Shown piece after piece: positions 33,535 to 42,589 of a DNA stretch of 64,000 bases. Within the stretch, counting starts at the first letter, position 1, and each line of letters begins with the position of its first letter. The notes beneath the pieces were generated by a model, which saw only the letters and a program-made list of their open reading frames with translations, was not told the origin of the DNA and did not search any database. Both the position numbers and the translations under genes were made by a program. The stretch comes from CALMEC01 sp964434425 (lineage in GTDB: Bacteria > Actinomycetota > Thermoleophilia > Miltoncostaeales > Miltoncostaeaceae), in contig CAYSVH010000001.1 in NCBI GenBank assembly GCA_964434425.1, positions 124,001-188,000 of the forward strand, in the 5' to 3' direction.

Positions 33535-36051
33535 ATGTTCGAACGCTTCACAGAACGCGCCCGCCAGGTGGTCGTCCTCGCCCAGGAGGAGGCCCGCACC
33601 CTCAAGCACAACTACATCGGCACCGAGCACATCCTGCTCGGCCTTCTCCGTGAGGAGGAGGGCCTCGCCGCACGTGTGCTCGAAGGGCTCGAGATTACTG
33701 TCGACGAGGTGCGTGGCCAGGTCGTCCGCATCGTCGGTGCCGGCGAGGAGGTCACCTCCGGCCAGATCCCGTTCACACCACGGGCGAAGAAGGTGCTGGA
33801 GCTCGCGCTGCGCGAGGCGCTCTCACTGGGACACAACTACATCGGGACGGAGCACATCCTCCTCGGGCTCGTGCGCGAGAACGAGGGCGTGGCCGCCCGC
33901 ATCCTCGCCGACTTCGACGCCGACTCCGAGAAGATCCGCAACGAGATCATCCGCATGCTGTCCGGGCCCAGTGGCCGCTCCCGTCAGGGTGCAGCCGCCG
34001 GTGGGGGCACCGCGGGCTCGGGCGAGAAGAAGTCGAGCAAGCTCCTCGACCAGTTCGGCCGCAACCTCACCAAAATGGCCTCCGACGGCAAGCTGGATCC
34101 GGTGGTCGGTCGTCAGAACGAGATCGAGCGGGTCATGCAGATCCTCTCGCGACGGACGAAGAACAACCCCGTCCTCATCGGCGAGCCCGGTGTGGGGAAG
34201 ACGGCGGTCGTCGAGGGACTGGCCCAGCGCATCTCGGGCGGCACGGTCCCGGACCTCCTCCGCGGCAAGCAGATCTACACGCTGGACCTCGCGGCCCTGG
34301 TGGCCGGGTCCAAGTACCGCGGTGAGTTCGAGGAGCGCCTCAAGAAGGTGATGAAGGAGATCACCCAGCGCGGCGACATCATCCTGTTCATCGACGAGCT
34401 CCACAACCTCGTCGGCGCCGGTGCCGCCGAGGGCGCGATCGACGCCGCCTCCATCCTGAAGCCGGCGCTCGCCCGCGGTGAGCTCCAGACCATCGGCGCC
34501 ACGACGCTTGACGAGTTCCGGAAGTACCTCGAGCGTGACCCCGCTCTTGAGCGTCGCTTCCAGAAGATCCAGGTGGACGAGCCCTCCATCGACGAGACCG
34601 AGCAGATCCTCCGTGGCCTGCGCGATCGGTACGAGGCCCACCACCGCGTCGAGATCACCGACGAGTCCCTGGCGGCGGCGGCCACCCTGGCCGACCGCTA
34701 CATCTCGGACCGTTTCCTTCCCGACAAGGCCATCGACCTCATCGACGAGGCGGCGTCGCGGATGCGCATCAAGACGATGACCGCTCCGCCGTCGTTCCGC
34801 GAGCTCGAGGACGAGATCGAGACCACGCGTCGCGACAAGGAAGCCGCCATCGAGAACCAGGAGTTCGAGAAGGCGGCCAACCTCCGCGACAAGGAACGCC
34901 GTCTCACCAACAAGAAGCGTGACCTCGAGGAGGCCTGGAGGTCGGACGACGACGGTCCGCGTCCGGCGATCGGCGAGGATGAGATCGCGGAGATCGTGTC
35001 CATGTGGACCGGTATCCCCGTCGTCAAGCTCACCGAGGCCGAGACCCAGAAGCTCCTTCGCATGGAGGAGGAACTGCACAAGCGCGTCATCGGGCAGGAG
35101 GCGGCGATCACCGCCGTGTCCCGCGCCATCCGGCGTGCGCGTGCCGGGATCAAGGACCCCAAGCGTCCGGCCGGTTCGTTCATCTTCCTCGGCCCGTCCG
35201 GTGTCGGTAAGACCGAGCTTGCCCGTACTCTCGCCGAGTTCCTCTTCGGCGACGAGTCGGCCCTCATCCAGATCGACATGTCCGAGTACATGGAGAAGCA
35301 CTCCGTGTCGCGTCTCGTCGGATCGCCCCCCGGCTACATCGGGTACGACGAGGGCGGACAGCTCACCGAGATGGTGCGGCGCAAGCCGTACTCGGTGGTC
35401 CTGCTGGACGAGATCGAGAAGGCCCACCCCGAGGTGTTCAACATCCTCCTGCAGGTGCTGGAGGACGGACGTCTCACGGACTCGCAGGGCCGGTCGGTCG
35501 ACTTCCGCAACGCGATCGTCATCATGACGTCCAACATCGGTGCGGCCACCATCTCGCGCAACACGCCGCTGGGCTTCTCGGTCCTCGACGAGACCGGTAT
35601 GAGCTACGACGACATGAAGTCGCAGATCATGGGCGAGCTTCGCCGGGTGTTCCGTCCCGAGCTCATCAACCGCATCGACGAGGTCATCGTCTTCCACAAG
35701 CTCACCAAGGATGAGATCACCGAGGTGGTCGATCTCCTGCTCGTCCGGCTGCAGCGCCAGCTGGGCGAGCGTGGGCTGTCGCTCCAGCTCACGGACGCGG
35801 CGAAGGACCTCCTCGTGGAGGAGGGGTACGACCCGACCATGGGAGCCCGCCCGCTCCGTCGGGCCATTCAGCGCCTCATCGAGGATCCCCTCGCCGACCA
35901 GGTGCTGGGCGGAGACCTCGCCGAGGGCACCGTCGTCCATGTCGATCGCGACGGGGCGGAGATGACGATCACGCTGAAGGAGGGCGAGCCCCCGGCCGTC
36001 ACGGCCGCCGCCGCATCGGAGGGCGAGGGGGACGCCGCCTCCGCGGAGTGA
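33535..36051 (+). CDS. clpC: ATP-dependent Clp protease ATPase subunit ClpC
   Basis: 838 residues. AAA+ unfoldase that delivers proteins to ClpP. Two N-terminal Clp_N repeats (MFERFTERARQVVVLAQEEA and TPRAKKVLELALREALSLG), D1 Walker A GEPGVGKT (near 215), a UVR motif/M-domain (AAIENQEFEKAANLRDKERR), D2 Walker A GPSGVGKT (near 552) and the C-terminal D2-small domain (GYDPTMGARPLRRAIQRLIEDPLAD). The M-domain distinguishes ClpC from ClpA. A clear Shine-Dalgarno (AAGGAG) precedes ATG. No mcsA/mcsB/ctsR is nearby, as is normal in actinomycetes. Confidence 0.96.
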   Translation: MFERFTERARQVVVLAQEEARTLKHNYIGTEHILLGLLREEEGLAARVLEGLEITVDEVRGQVVRIVGAGEEVTSGQIPFTPRAKKVLELALREALSLGHNYIGTEHILLGLVRENEGVAARILADFDADSEKIRNEIIRMLSGPSGRSRQGAAAGGGTAGSGEKKSSKLLDQFGRNLTKMASDGKLDPVVGRQNEIERVMQILSRRTKNNPVLIGEPGVGKTAVVEGLAQRISGGTVPDLLRGKQIYTLDLAALVAGSKYRGEFEERLKKVMKEITQRGDIILFIDELHNLVGAGAAEGAIDAASILKPALARGELQTIGATTLDEFRKYLERDPALERRFQKIQVDEPSIDETEQILRGLRDRYEAHHRVEITDESLAAAATLADRYISDRFLPDKAIDLIDEAASRMRIKTMTAPPSFRELEDEIETTRRDKEAAIENQEFEKAANLRDKERRLTNKKRDLEEAWRSDDDGPRPAIGEDEIAEIVSMWTGIPVVKLTEAETQKLLRMEEELHKRVIGQEAAITAVSRAIRRARAGIKDPKRPAGSFIFLGPSGVGKTELARTLAEFLFGDESALIQIDMSEYMEKHSVSRLVGSPPGYIGYDEGGQLTEMVRRKPYSVVLLDEIEKAHPEVFNILLQVLEDGRLTDSQGRSVDFRNAIVIMTSNIGAATISRNTPLGFSVLDETGMSYDDMKSQIMGELRRVFRPELINRIDEVIVFHKLTKDEITEVVDLLLVRLQRQLGERGLSLQLTDAAKDLLVEEGYDPTMGARPLRRAIQRLIEDPLADQVLGGDLAEGTVVHVDRDGAEMTITLKEGEPPAVTAAAASEGEGDAASAE

Positions 36052-36077
36052 TCCTCGCTCATCACATCTGATGCACG

Positions 36078-36103
36078 GAGGGGCCCGGTGATCCGGGCCC
36101 CTC
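36078..36103 (+). terminator. Intrinsic terminator after clpC
   Basis: A perfect 11-bp stem GAGGGGCCCGG / CCGGGCCCCTC with a TGAT loop, followed by GTCATTTT. It is the strongest rho-independent terminator in the window and isolates clpC from radA. Confidence 0.85.
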
Positions 36104-36246
36104 GTCATTTTGGGCGCTCTCCCGTCGCCGTGCGGATCGCGGGCGCCGGCGCCGCGAGAGGCACCCGTGATCGCGGAGGGCGCGTCCGCGTGGTTGTGAC
36201 GGGTCCGACACGGTCACGTCACCGGTGGCCCTGTCACAATCCGACG

Positions 36247-37599
36247 GTGCCGCCCTCCCGCCAGAAGACCGCCTTCCACTGCACCGCATGCGGGCAGGAG
36301 GCGCCCAAGTGGCTCGGTCGCTGTCCGGGATGTGGCGAATGGGGAACCATGGCCGAGGTCGCGACCGTCCGCAGCGGCGGGAGTGCGGTCTCAGCCCCGG
36401 TCGCCGTCCCCGTCCGGCTGCGCGACGTGGAGGGCGGATCCGAGGCGCGTGTCGCGACCTGCGTCGGGGAGTTCGATCGCGTCCTGGGCGGCGGGCTCGT
36501 CCCCGGTTCGCTGGTGCTGATCGGCGGCGAGCCCGGGATCGGAAAGAGCACCCTGGTCATGCAGGTGCTGGGTCACCTGTCGTCCGACGCGCGTGTGCTC
36601 CTCGTGACGGGCGAGGAGTCCCCGGAGCAGGTGCAGGGGCGCGCGGCGCGGCTCACGGTCGACTGCGGTGGGGTCGAGGTCCTCGCCGAGACGCGACTCG
36701 AAACGGTGGTAGGCCTGGTGCAGGCCGCCGACCACGCCGTCGTTGCTGTCGACTCCGTCCAGACCCTGTCGTCCGACGCCCTCGACGGGGCGCCGGGCAG
36801 CGTGCAGCAGGTGCGGCAGGCAGCGGCTGATCTGATGCGCGCGGCCAAGGCGAGCGGCGTGACCGTGCTCGTGGTGGGGCAGGTGACCAAGGACGGTGCC
36901 CTCGCGGGACCCCGTCTCCTGGAGCACCTCGTCGACTGCGTCATCACCTTCGACGGGGAAGAGGGGCGCGTCCACCGCGTGCTCCGCGCCACCAAGAACC
37001 GCTTCGGGTCCACCAACGAGGTGGGCCTCCTCGAGATGCGCGCCAACGGGCTCGTCTCGGTGGAGGACCCCACGGCGGTCTGGCTGGCGGACGCGGGGCA
37101 GCGCGTCGGATCGTGCGTCTTCCCGGTCGTCGAGGGATCCCGCGCCGTGCTCGTCGAGGTGCAGGCCCTCGTCGGGTACACCGAGGTCGTCCCGCCACGG
37201 CGGGTCGCCGTCGGGGTCGATCGCACGCGGCTCGCGCAGATCCTCGCCATCCTCAGCCGGCACGCCGGGCTCCGATTGGGCGACCAGGACGTCTTCGTCA
37301 GCGTGGCGGCGGGGGCCCGCGCCGTCGAGCCCGCCGCCGACCTGGCCATCGCGCTCGCGGTCACCAGCGCCTTCCGGGACCGCCCCTTGGGAGGTTCGGT
37401 GGTCGCATTCGGCGAGCTGGGACTCACCGGCGTGCTACGTCCGGTGGGGAGCGCCGAACGCCGTCTCACCGTGGCGGCCCAGCGCAAGCTGAGCCACGCG
37501 GTCATCCCCGCGGAGGATGACCGGCAGGAGGTGCCGGGACTCACCATCGACCGCGCCGACACCATCACCACCGCGCTCGAGGCTGCGTTCCGGGCGTGA
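36247..37599 (+). CDS. radA: DNA repair protein RadA (Sms)
   Basis: 450 residues. Branch-migration helicase of recombinational repair. Zinc finger C12xxC15...C26xxC29 (FHCTACGQE, GRCPGCGEWG), RecA-like Walker A GEPGIGKST (near 95), the RadA-specific KNRFGSTNEVGLLEM motif (near 250), and a Lon-protease-like C-terminal domain (VGVDRTRLAQILAILSRHAG onward). GTG 36247 lies 6 nt after a CACAAT -10, so translation should start on a leaderless mRNA. Confidence 0.94.
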   Translation: MPPSRQKTAFHCTACGQEAPKWLGRCPGCGEWGTMAEVATVRSGGSAVSAPVAVPVRLRDVEGGSEARVATCVGEFDRVLGGGLVPGSLVLIGGEPGIGKSTLVMQVLGHLSSDARVLLVTGEESPEQVQGRAARLTVDCGGVEVLAETRLETVVGLVQAADHAVVAVDSVQTLSSDALDGAPGSVQQVRQAAADLMRAAKASGVTVLVVGQVTKDGALAGPRLLEHLVDCVITFDGEEGRVHRVLRATKNRFGSTNEVGLLEMRANGLVSVEDPTAVWLADAGQRVGSCVFPVVEGSRAVLVEVQALVGYTEVVPPRRVAVGVDRTRLAQILAILSRHAGLRLGDQDVFVSVAAGARAVEPAADLAIALAVTSAFRDRPLGGSVVAFGELGLTGVLRPVGSAERRLTVAAQRKLSHAVIPAEDDRQEVPGLTIDRADTITTALEAAFRA

Positions 37600-37658
37600 G
37601 CCATGTCCGGCTCCTCGGCGACGCGCGTGTCCGGGAGAGGGCGACGACGCTCAGGATC

Positions 37659-39281
37659 TCAGCGGATGCGGAATGCGACGACCGCGGGGCGGCTGAACGT
37701 GCAGCCGCGGGCCGCGTGGCAGGCGGCCAGCGACACCTGATGGCGGCCCCGCGGGAGGGGTCCGAGGGTGATCCGTCGCGTGCCGGGTGCCATCACCCGA
37801 GGATCCGTCAGCCGGGTGCGCGAGCCGGAGCCGAGGGGGCCGGTCCGCTGCGCGTAGACCGTCGCGCGGAGGTTCAGGCTGAATGAGACGGTCGCGTACC
37901 GGCCCCGGACCCGTACGCGCGGCGAGGCCGTCCGCGCAGCGGCCGGTGTTGGGACGGCGTCGAAGTTGCGGACGGTCATGTCGTGGTCCACGAGGAGCGC
38001 GTCGCCATCGGCCGCCGTGCCAAAGCCGGAGGGCGGGTAGCCGTCGGCGGTGACCCGCGATACGGTCGACCAGTGATTCTGCGCTCCGTACGACGTCAGC
38101 TGGGTGACGTTGTCGCCGGGACCGAGGTGCCGATCCCAGATGATCTTCACCCGTCCGGCGTCCACGGCGATCTGCGCGATCTGCAGGGTCTCGATGTCCG
38201 ACGACGTCGTGAGCACCCCCGCCGACGACCATGCCGCCGCGCGGGCGCGCCGGAAGACGGCTTCTCCGTTGGTACGCCCACCGGCCGTGAAACGGGTCCA
38301 CGCTGCCGCGACGTTCCCGTCGCGGTCGACGGCGGCACGCATCGACGGGGTTGCGGCCGTGGGTGGGACGACCTCCTCGGGCGATCCCCATCCCTGCGCC
38401 ACGGGGCGCAGACGAACGAGTCCGCGACCGGTGGCCGGCGACGACCCCTCGACACCATAGGCGACGGCGGCGTCGCCCCCGTCGCCTATGGCCGGCCACG
38501 CGCCCTCGACGGGCGCCAGCTCCACCGGCGGTTCAATGGCCGACTCATCGGCGAGAATGCGTGCTCCCCACGTCTCCCCGCTCTGGCTCCACGTCATGAG
38601 GACGTGCCCTGTGCGGCTCGTGACGAGCCGGGGCACGCCGTTCATCGCGGGGACGGCGATGGGTGATCCCACGGTCGTCCACGCACCGCCGCGCGCCGGC
38701 TGCTGCAGGACGGTGATGGTCCAGGTGCACGGCGCGGCGAACGAACACGCGCGATTGGCCTGCGCCACCACCAGACGTGCCCGACCGTCGCCGAGCAGCG
38801 CCACCCTCTCCACGTGGCGCGGCGTGAGGGACGCCACGGTGGACGCCCGCGTCCAGCCGCCGGTCGCTCCGCGGCGCACGGTCCAGAGACGGCCCCCGCT
38901 CCCGAAGACGGCGATCGCGGCGCCGCCCTCGTTGACGGCGACCACCGGCGCACTCGTCTGGGCGCGGCCCGCCGCGAGTCGCACGGGCGCACCCCAGGAG
39001 CCGCGGCTACGGGCACGCTGTCGCACGACGGGGATGGAACCCCCCGTGCGTGCGATCAGGCCGCCGACCACCGCGTCGCCTCGGACGTTCAGGGCGACGG
39101 TGGTCCAGCTAAGCGCGGACGGGACGAACGGGTTTCCCGACGCGAACGTCCGGGGCGGACCGAGACTCTGAGCCGCGGAGAGGGCCGGAACGGGCACCGC
39201 GACGGCGATCGCTGCGACCAATGCTCGGGCACGTCGTGGGCTCATGCCGACCATCCCTGGGAGGAGTTCTCCGGCAAGCAT
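37659..39281 (-). CDS. Secreted protein with beta-propeller-like repeats
   Basis: 540 residues. A signal peptide follows a short lead: MSPRRARALVAAIAVAVPVP then ALSAAQS. The mature region shows repeats of WTTVALNVRGDAVVGG, PVVAVNEGGAAIAVFG, PSMRAAVDRDGNVAAAWTRF, i.e. blades of the type common in large secreted proteins of Thermoleophilia. The C-terminal ~100 residues form a beta-rich domain (RVRGRYATVSFSLNLRATVYAQ ... GRHQVSLAACHAARGC). No enzyme motif is seen. ATG 39281 is preceded by GGAG with a 7-nt gap; ATGs at 39254 and 39245 are alternatives. Convergent with radA. Confidence 0.72.
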   Translation of the reverse strand: MLAGELLPGMVGMSPRRARALVAAIAVAVPVPALSAAQSLGPPRTFASGNPFVPSALSWTTVALNVRGDAVVGGLIARTGGSIPVVRQRARSRGSWGAPVRLAAGRAQTSAPVVAVNEGGAAIAVFGSGGRLWTVRRGATGGWTRASTVASLTPRHVERVALLGDGRARLVVAQANRACSFAAPCTWTITVLQQPARGGAWTTVGSPIAVPAMNGVPRLVTSRTGHVLMTWSQSGETWGARILADESAIEPPVELAPVEGAWPAIGDGGDAAVAYGVEGSSPATGRGLVRLRPVAQGWGSPEEVVPPTAATPSMRAAVDRDGNVAAAWTRFTAGGRTNGEAVFRRARAAAWSSAGVLTTSSDIETLQIAQIAVDAGRVKIIWDRHLGPGDNVTQLTSYGAQNHWSTVSRVTADGYPPSGFGTAADGDALLVDHDMTVRNFDAVPTPAAARTASPRVRVRGRYATVSFSLNLRATVYAQRTGPLGSGSRTRLTDPRVMAPGTRRITLGPLPRGRHQVSLAACHAARGCTFSRPAVVAFRIR

Positions 39282-39379
39282 ATCCCCGCTCCGGCGGGTT
39301 GTTCGTCCTCGGAGAAGCGGACCTGGCTCGGTGCGCCTGCTCCTCGCACCGAGGGCTCGGAATTTCGGCCCAGATGTGC

Positions 39380-39438
39380 GATAATCAGGTGAGATGAGCG
39401 CCTGCATGCAGCACTTTTCTGAGCTGCGTCGGCGTTGA
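39380..39438 (+). promoter_or_regulatory. carD promoter region with possible 14-residue leader peptide
   Basis: GATAAT at 39380-39385 is a strong -10 match. Eight nt later an ATG (39394) opens a 14-codon frame (MSACMQHFSELRRR, stop at 39436-39438). The start-to--10 spacing equals that of the leaderless genes here, so the peptide may be translated ahead of carD, whose TTG start lies 60 nt after its stop. The peptide itself resembles nothing known. Confidence 0.35.
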
Positions 39439-39498
39439 CCGAGGTGGCATCGACGTCGCCTCAGCTGACACCACTACACACCTCCAGGGGGGTGCGAT

Positions 39499-40035
39499 TT
39501 GGCCGCGTACAAGGTCGGAGACAAGGTCGTCTATCCGCATCACGGGGCTGGGAAAATCGTACGTAAGGAGAAGAAGGAGGTTCTCGGGCAGCTGCGCGAG
39601 TACCTCACCATTCAGATCCTCTACAACGAGATGACCGTCGAGGTTCCGACCGAGAGCGCCGACCGCGCGGGGCTGCGTCGGGTGATCGAGGAGGAGACGG
39701 TGGTCGAGGTCATCGCCGTCCTCCACGACGACGGTTCCCAGATGCCGAAGAACTGGAACCGGCGCTTCAAGCACAACCGCGACAAGATCAAGACGGGCGA
39801 CGTCTTCGAGCTGGCCGAGGTGGTGCGCAACCTGTCGATCCGCGAGCTCGACAAGGGGCTCTCGACAGGCGAGAAGCAGATGTTCGGCCGTGCGAAGAAG
39901 ATCCTCGCCAGCGAGCTGATGTACGCCCGTGACATGGGTGAGGAGGAGGCCACCGACTTCCTCGACAACCTTCTCGACGACATCGCCAAGGCGCGCCTCG
40001 AGAAGGGCGACCGGGACCCCGCTCTCGTCGACTGA
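39499..40035 (+). CDS. carD: CarD-family RNA polymerase-binding transcription factor
   Basis: 178 residues. CarD binds the RNA polymerase beta lobe and stabilises open complexes, strongly so at rRNA promoters. The N-terminal RNAP-interaction domain is YKVGDKVVYPHHGAGKI ... YLTIQILYNEMTVEVPTESA. The C-terminal helical DNA-binding domain contains NRRFKHNRDKIKTGDVFELA and SIRELDKGLSTGEKQMFGRA. The start is TTG, not ATG, with an AGGGGGG Shine-Dalgarno at 39485-39492. It heads the cluster that continues with PIN/TRAM and, further on, ispD. Confidence 0.94.
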   Translation: MAAYKVGDKVVYPHHGAGKIVRKEKKEVLGQLREYLTIQILYNEMTVEVPTESADRAGLRRVIEEETVVEVIAVLHDDGSQMPKNWNRRFKHNRDKIKTGDVFELAEVVRNLSIRELDKGLSTGEKQMFGRAKKILASELMYARDMGEEEATDFLDNLLDDIAKARLEKGDRDPALVD

Positions 40036-40119
40036 ACATCCGGCGGGGACACTCCGCCGTATCTTCACCGGCGCTGCGGAAGAATCCGCTTCGGCCGGAG
40101 TAATCTGTCGGAAGCGAAT

Positions 40120-40142
40120 GTGAGCGCCATCGTGGCGCTCAC
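40120..40142 (+). terminator. Hairpin after carD
   Basis: A perfect 10-bp stem GTGAGCGCCA / TGGCGCTCAC with a 3-nt loop, between carD and the PIN/TRAM gene. Only short A/T-rich sequence follows, so termination may be partial. Confidence 0.6.
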
Positions 40143-40186
40143 ATCAATTCTGACCCGATGATCAACGCACACCCCCACATCCGCCG

Positions 40187-41254
40187 ATGGTGATCGTCTC
40201 CCGCATCGTGCTCGCCGCCCTGCTCGGGCTCGCGGCCTGGCAGGGGGGTTCCAGCTTCTTCCCGGACAGCTGGAGCGGGCTGCCGCGGTGGAGCGCCTGG
40301 GTGGGCGTCGTGGCCATCGGTGTCGGAATCGGATACCTGGTGGGCGGCATCGCCGGCCACTGGCTCGCCGACCGGCTCAAGGCACTGGATCGCGCGGCCG
40401 ACCGGCGCCCGGCCGCCGAGCTGATCGTGGGGTCGCTCAGCCTCGTCGTGGGGCTGGTCGTCGCGGCCCTGGCGGGCCTGCTCGTCTCGCAGCTGCCGAA
40501 GGTCGGCGTCTACCTCGCGGTGGTCGTCGCCCTCATCGTCGCCTACGTCTTCAGCCGCATCGGTGCGCGCAAGCACGTGGACATCCTGCGCGTGATGGGC
40601 ATCCGGCCGCGTCAGCAGCTGCCGCCCGTGCCCCCGCGCGTGGTGGACACCAGCGCCATCATCGACGGCAGGCTGGTCGACGTCCTGCGGACCGGATTCC
40701 TCTCCGGGCAGATCGTCGTGCCGACGTTCGTGCTGGAGGAGCTCCAGCGCGTCGCCGATTCGAACGACCACTTGAAGCGGGCGCGTGGTCGGCGGGGTCT
40801 CGATCTGGTCGAGGAGATGAAGGACGGATCCATCAGCGGGTTCGTGGTCCACGACGGCGACTATCCGGAGATCGACGGTGTCGACTCCAAGCTGGTGCGC
40901 CTGGCCAACGAGCTGGGAGCCGCGATCGTGACCACGGACTTCAACCTGAACAAGGTGGCCCAGATCCAGGGCGTCACGGTGCTCAACCTGAACGATCTGG
41001 CGAACGCCCTCAAACCGGCCGTCCTCCCCGGCGAACCGCTGTCGGTCAAGATCATTCGCGAGGGACGTGAGTACGACCAGGGCGTGGCCTACCTGGAGGA
41101 CGGCACCATGGTCGTGGTCGAGGGCGGCAAGGGGCTCGTCGGACGCGAGGTCACCGTCGAGGTGACGAGCGTCCTGCAGTCGTCGTCTGGAAAGATGATC
41201 TTTACGAAGGCCTCGGCCACGGGCCCGGCGGCCGTCGAGGAACGCGCCTCCTGA
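40187..41254 (+). CDS. PIN/TRAM-domain membrane protein (YacL type)
   Basis: 355 residues. Four N-terminal membrane helices (IVLAALLGLAAWQG; WVGVVAIGVGIGYLVGGIAG; LIVGSLSLVVGLVVAALAGLL; VGVYLAVVVALIVAYVFS) are followed by a PIN nuclease domain (RVVDTSAIIDGRLVDVL, VDSKLVRLANELGAAIVTTDFNLNK with the acidic residues present) and a C-terminal TRAM RNA-binding domain (GVAYLEDGTMVVVEGGKGLVGREVTVEVT). It is thought to be an RNase, though substrates are unknown. This gene normally lies directly before ispD; here ispD is about 6.5 kb away. Confidence 0.9.
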   Translation: MVIVSRIVLAALLGLAAWQGGSSFFPDSWSGLPRWSAWVGVVAIGVGIGYLVGGIAGHWLADRLKALDRAADRRPAAELIVGSLSLVVGLVVAALAGLLVSQLPKVGVYLAVVVALIVAYVFSRIGARKHVDILRVMGIRPRQQLPPVPPRVVDTSAIIDGRLVDVLRTGFLSGQIVVPTFVLEELQRVADSNDHLKRARGRRGLDLVEEMKDGSISGFVVHDGDYPEIDGVDSKLVRLANELGAAIVTTDFNLNKVAQIQGVTVLNLNDLANALKPAVLPGEPLSVKIIREGREYDQGVAYLEDGTMVVVEGGKGLVGREVTVEVTSVLQSSSGKMIFTKASATGPAAVEERAS

Positions 41255-41778
41255 GCCTTCGGCGTCCCGTGGCGGCCCCAACGACCGTCGGGTGATGCGA
41301 GCGGGTTTCGTCTGACCGCTGGCCACGTCCGCGCGTCGCGTGCGGATGACCGTGACCGTGTCGGGACGTCGTGCGACGCTCTGGGTCCGATCGCATGAGT
41401 GCGAGGGCGGGCGACATCGCACCGACCGCCGGTCATCCGGCTCGAAGCGGGTCCGGTTTCGGAAGGAGGAGCGACGTCGGCGCCGTCCGCCGGGGCCGAC
41501 GTCGGGAGGTTCGTACGGGGATTCCGGTGTGGCACGCGGGACGCCGGTCACATCGGCACCACTCGGGCATGCTCAGCTGCCGATCATCTTCTCGCCTTCC
41601 GCCGATTGAGCCGAGGGAACGTGGGGATGGTGGAGGCCCTCGCGACGGCCTGTCGTTCATCGGCGTCATCACGATGGATGCGGCGGGCCCGCGTCCCGCC
41701 GCAGGGCTCCGTTCGTCCGGCCTTCCCCCGCGCATGTGATCGCTCCGCGTGCCTCCGGCGGTCTGCGAGACTTGGGAG
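41255..41778. other. Intergenic region without a supported gene
   Basis: 524 bp of GC-rich sequence between the PIN/TRAM gene and the acetyltransferase. Short frames run through it on both strands, but none shows a recognisable motif, a Shine-Dalgarno with sensible spacing, or a -10/start pair. I see no clear terminator or repeat. Confidence 0.5.
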
Positions 41779-42261
41779 ATGCCCGACGAGATCATCCTGC
41801 GACCCCTCGTCTTCGACGACTTCGCACGTGCCCGGGAGGTCGCCGACGACTGGTTCGGTCACCCCGTGGGGCTCACGATGCACCGCCTGTTCTTCGACCA
41901 GCTCGGCCCGTCGGGCGTGTTCGCGGCGCCGGCGGACGATCCCGACCGGATGGTCGGGGTGCTTCTCGGTCTGAGGAGCTTGGCCGAGCCGGACCTGGCG
42001 TACGTCCACTTCCACATGGTGGATCCCGAGCGCCGGGGTCAGGGGATCGGTGCCGCCCTCTACCGTGAGTTCGGTCAACGGATGGCCGAGACGGGGTGCA
42101 CGCGGATCCGCGCGCTGGCGGCACCGCAGCGAACGGGGTCCGTGATGTTCCACCGGGCGCTGGGATTCGGCGGCCCCCTCGTTCCCGGGTACCTGGGGCC
42201 AGGGCAGGATCGCATCGTCTTCGAGCGGGAGCTGCCGTTCGACGACGCGGACAGCGGGTAG
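41779..42261 (+). CDS. GNAT-family N-acetyltransferase
   Basis: 160 residues. The acetyl-CoA pyrophosphate-binding motif A is VDPERRGQGIGAALYREFGQ (R/Q-x-x-G-x-G/A), followed by GCTRIRALAAPQRTGSVMFHRALGFG, the usual GNAT end. Acceptor substrate is unknown. ATG 41779 is preferred because it starts the domain; GAGACT 6 nt upstream is a weak -10. It stands alone between the PIN/TRAM gene and the repeat region at 42342. Confidence 0.82.
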   Translation: MPDEIILRPLVFDDFARAREVADDWFGHPVGLTMHRLFFDQLGPSGVFAAPADDPDRMVGVLLGLRSLAEPDLAYVHFHMVDPERRGQGIGAALYREFGQRMAETGCTRIRALAAPQRTGSVMFHRALGFGGPLVPGYLGPGQDRIVFERELPFDDADSG

Positions 42262-42341
42262 CCCCGCCGCCTCGCACGACGTCGAGAGGTGAACGGACGT
42301 GACGACAGATGGTCCGTCGTCGTCCGCGTTCGGGCCGGAGT

Positions 42342-42387
42342 AGGCCGCTGGTGCCAGGCACCAGCGGCCTCACGCGATCTGGCGAAC
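42342..42387. repeat. Palindromic direct repeat, copy 1
   Basis: 46-bp unit whose first part is a perfect 13-bp inverted repeat GGCCGCTGGTGCC / GGCACCAGCGGCC around one central A, followed by TCACGCGATCTGGCGAAC. An identical copy begins 99 bp downstream (42441). Both lie between the GNAT and GT2 genes. Confidence 0.9.
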
Positions 42388-42440
42388 CAGAAAAAGAACC
42401 TGCAAGAGAGCGAATTGTCGGGAAGCGTGCTCCGACGGTG

Positions 42441-42486
42441 AGGCCGCTGGTGCCAGGCACCAGCGGCCTCACGCGATCTGGCGAAC
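42441..42486. repeat. Palindromic direct repeat, copy 2
   Basis: Identical to the unit at 42342-42387, including the 27-bp palindrome and the TCACGCGATCTGGCGAAC tail. The 53 bp between the copies are comparatively A/G-rich (AGAAAAAGAACC). Two copies only; no cas genes, so not CRISPR. Confidence 0.9.
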
Positions 42487-42589
42487 GGGTCGCGAACAGG
42501 TGCACGCCGGTCTCGTCGTGCGCCACGGACTCAGCGGCTTCGGATGCCGGTCACAGCGGCGTCACAGGCGCGGGCGCGATTCTCGTCCC

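Noticed and set aside
33823..36108. A 761-codon open frame antisense to clpC
   Set aside because: Shadow of the clpC reading frame; no protein features.
42342..42486. Candidate CRISPR array
   Set aside because: Only two units, internally palindromic, spaced by 53 bp, and no cas genes.
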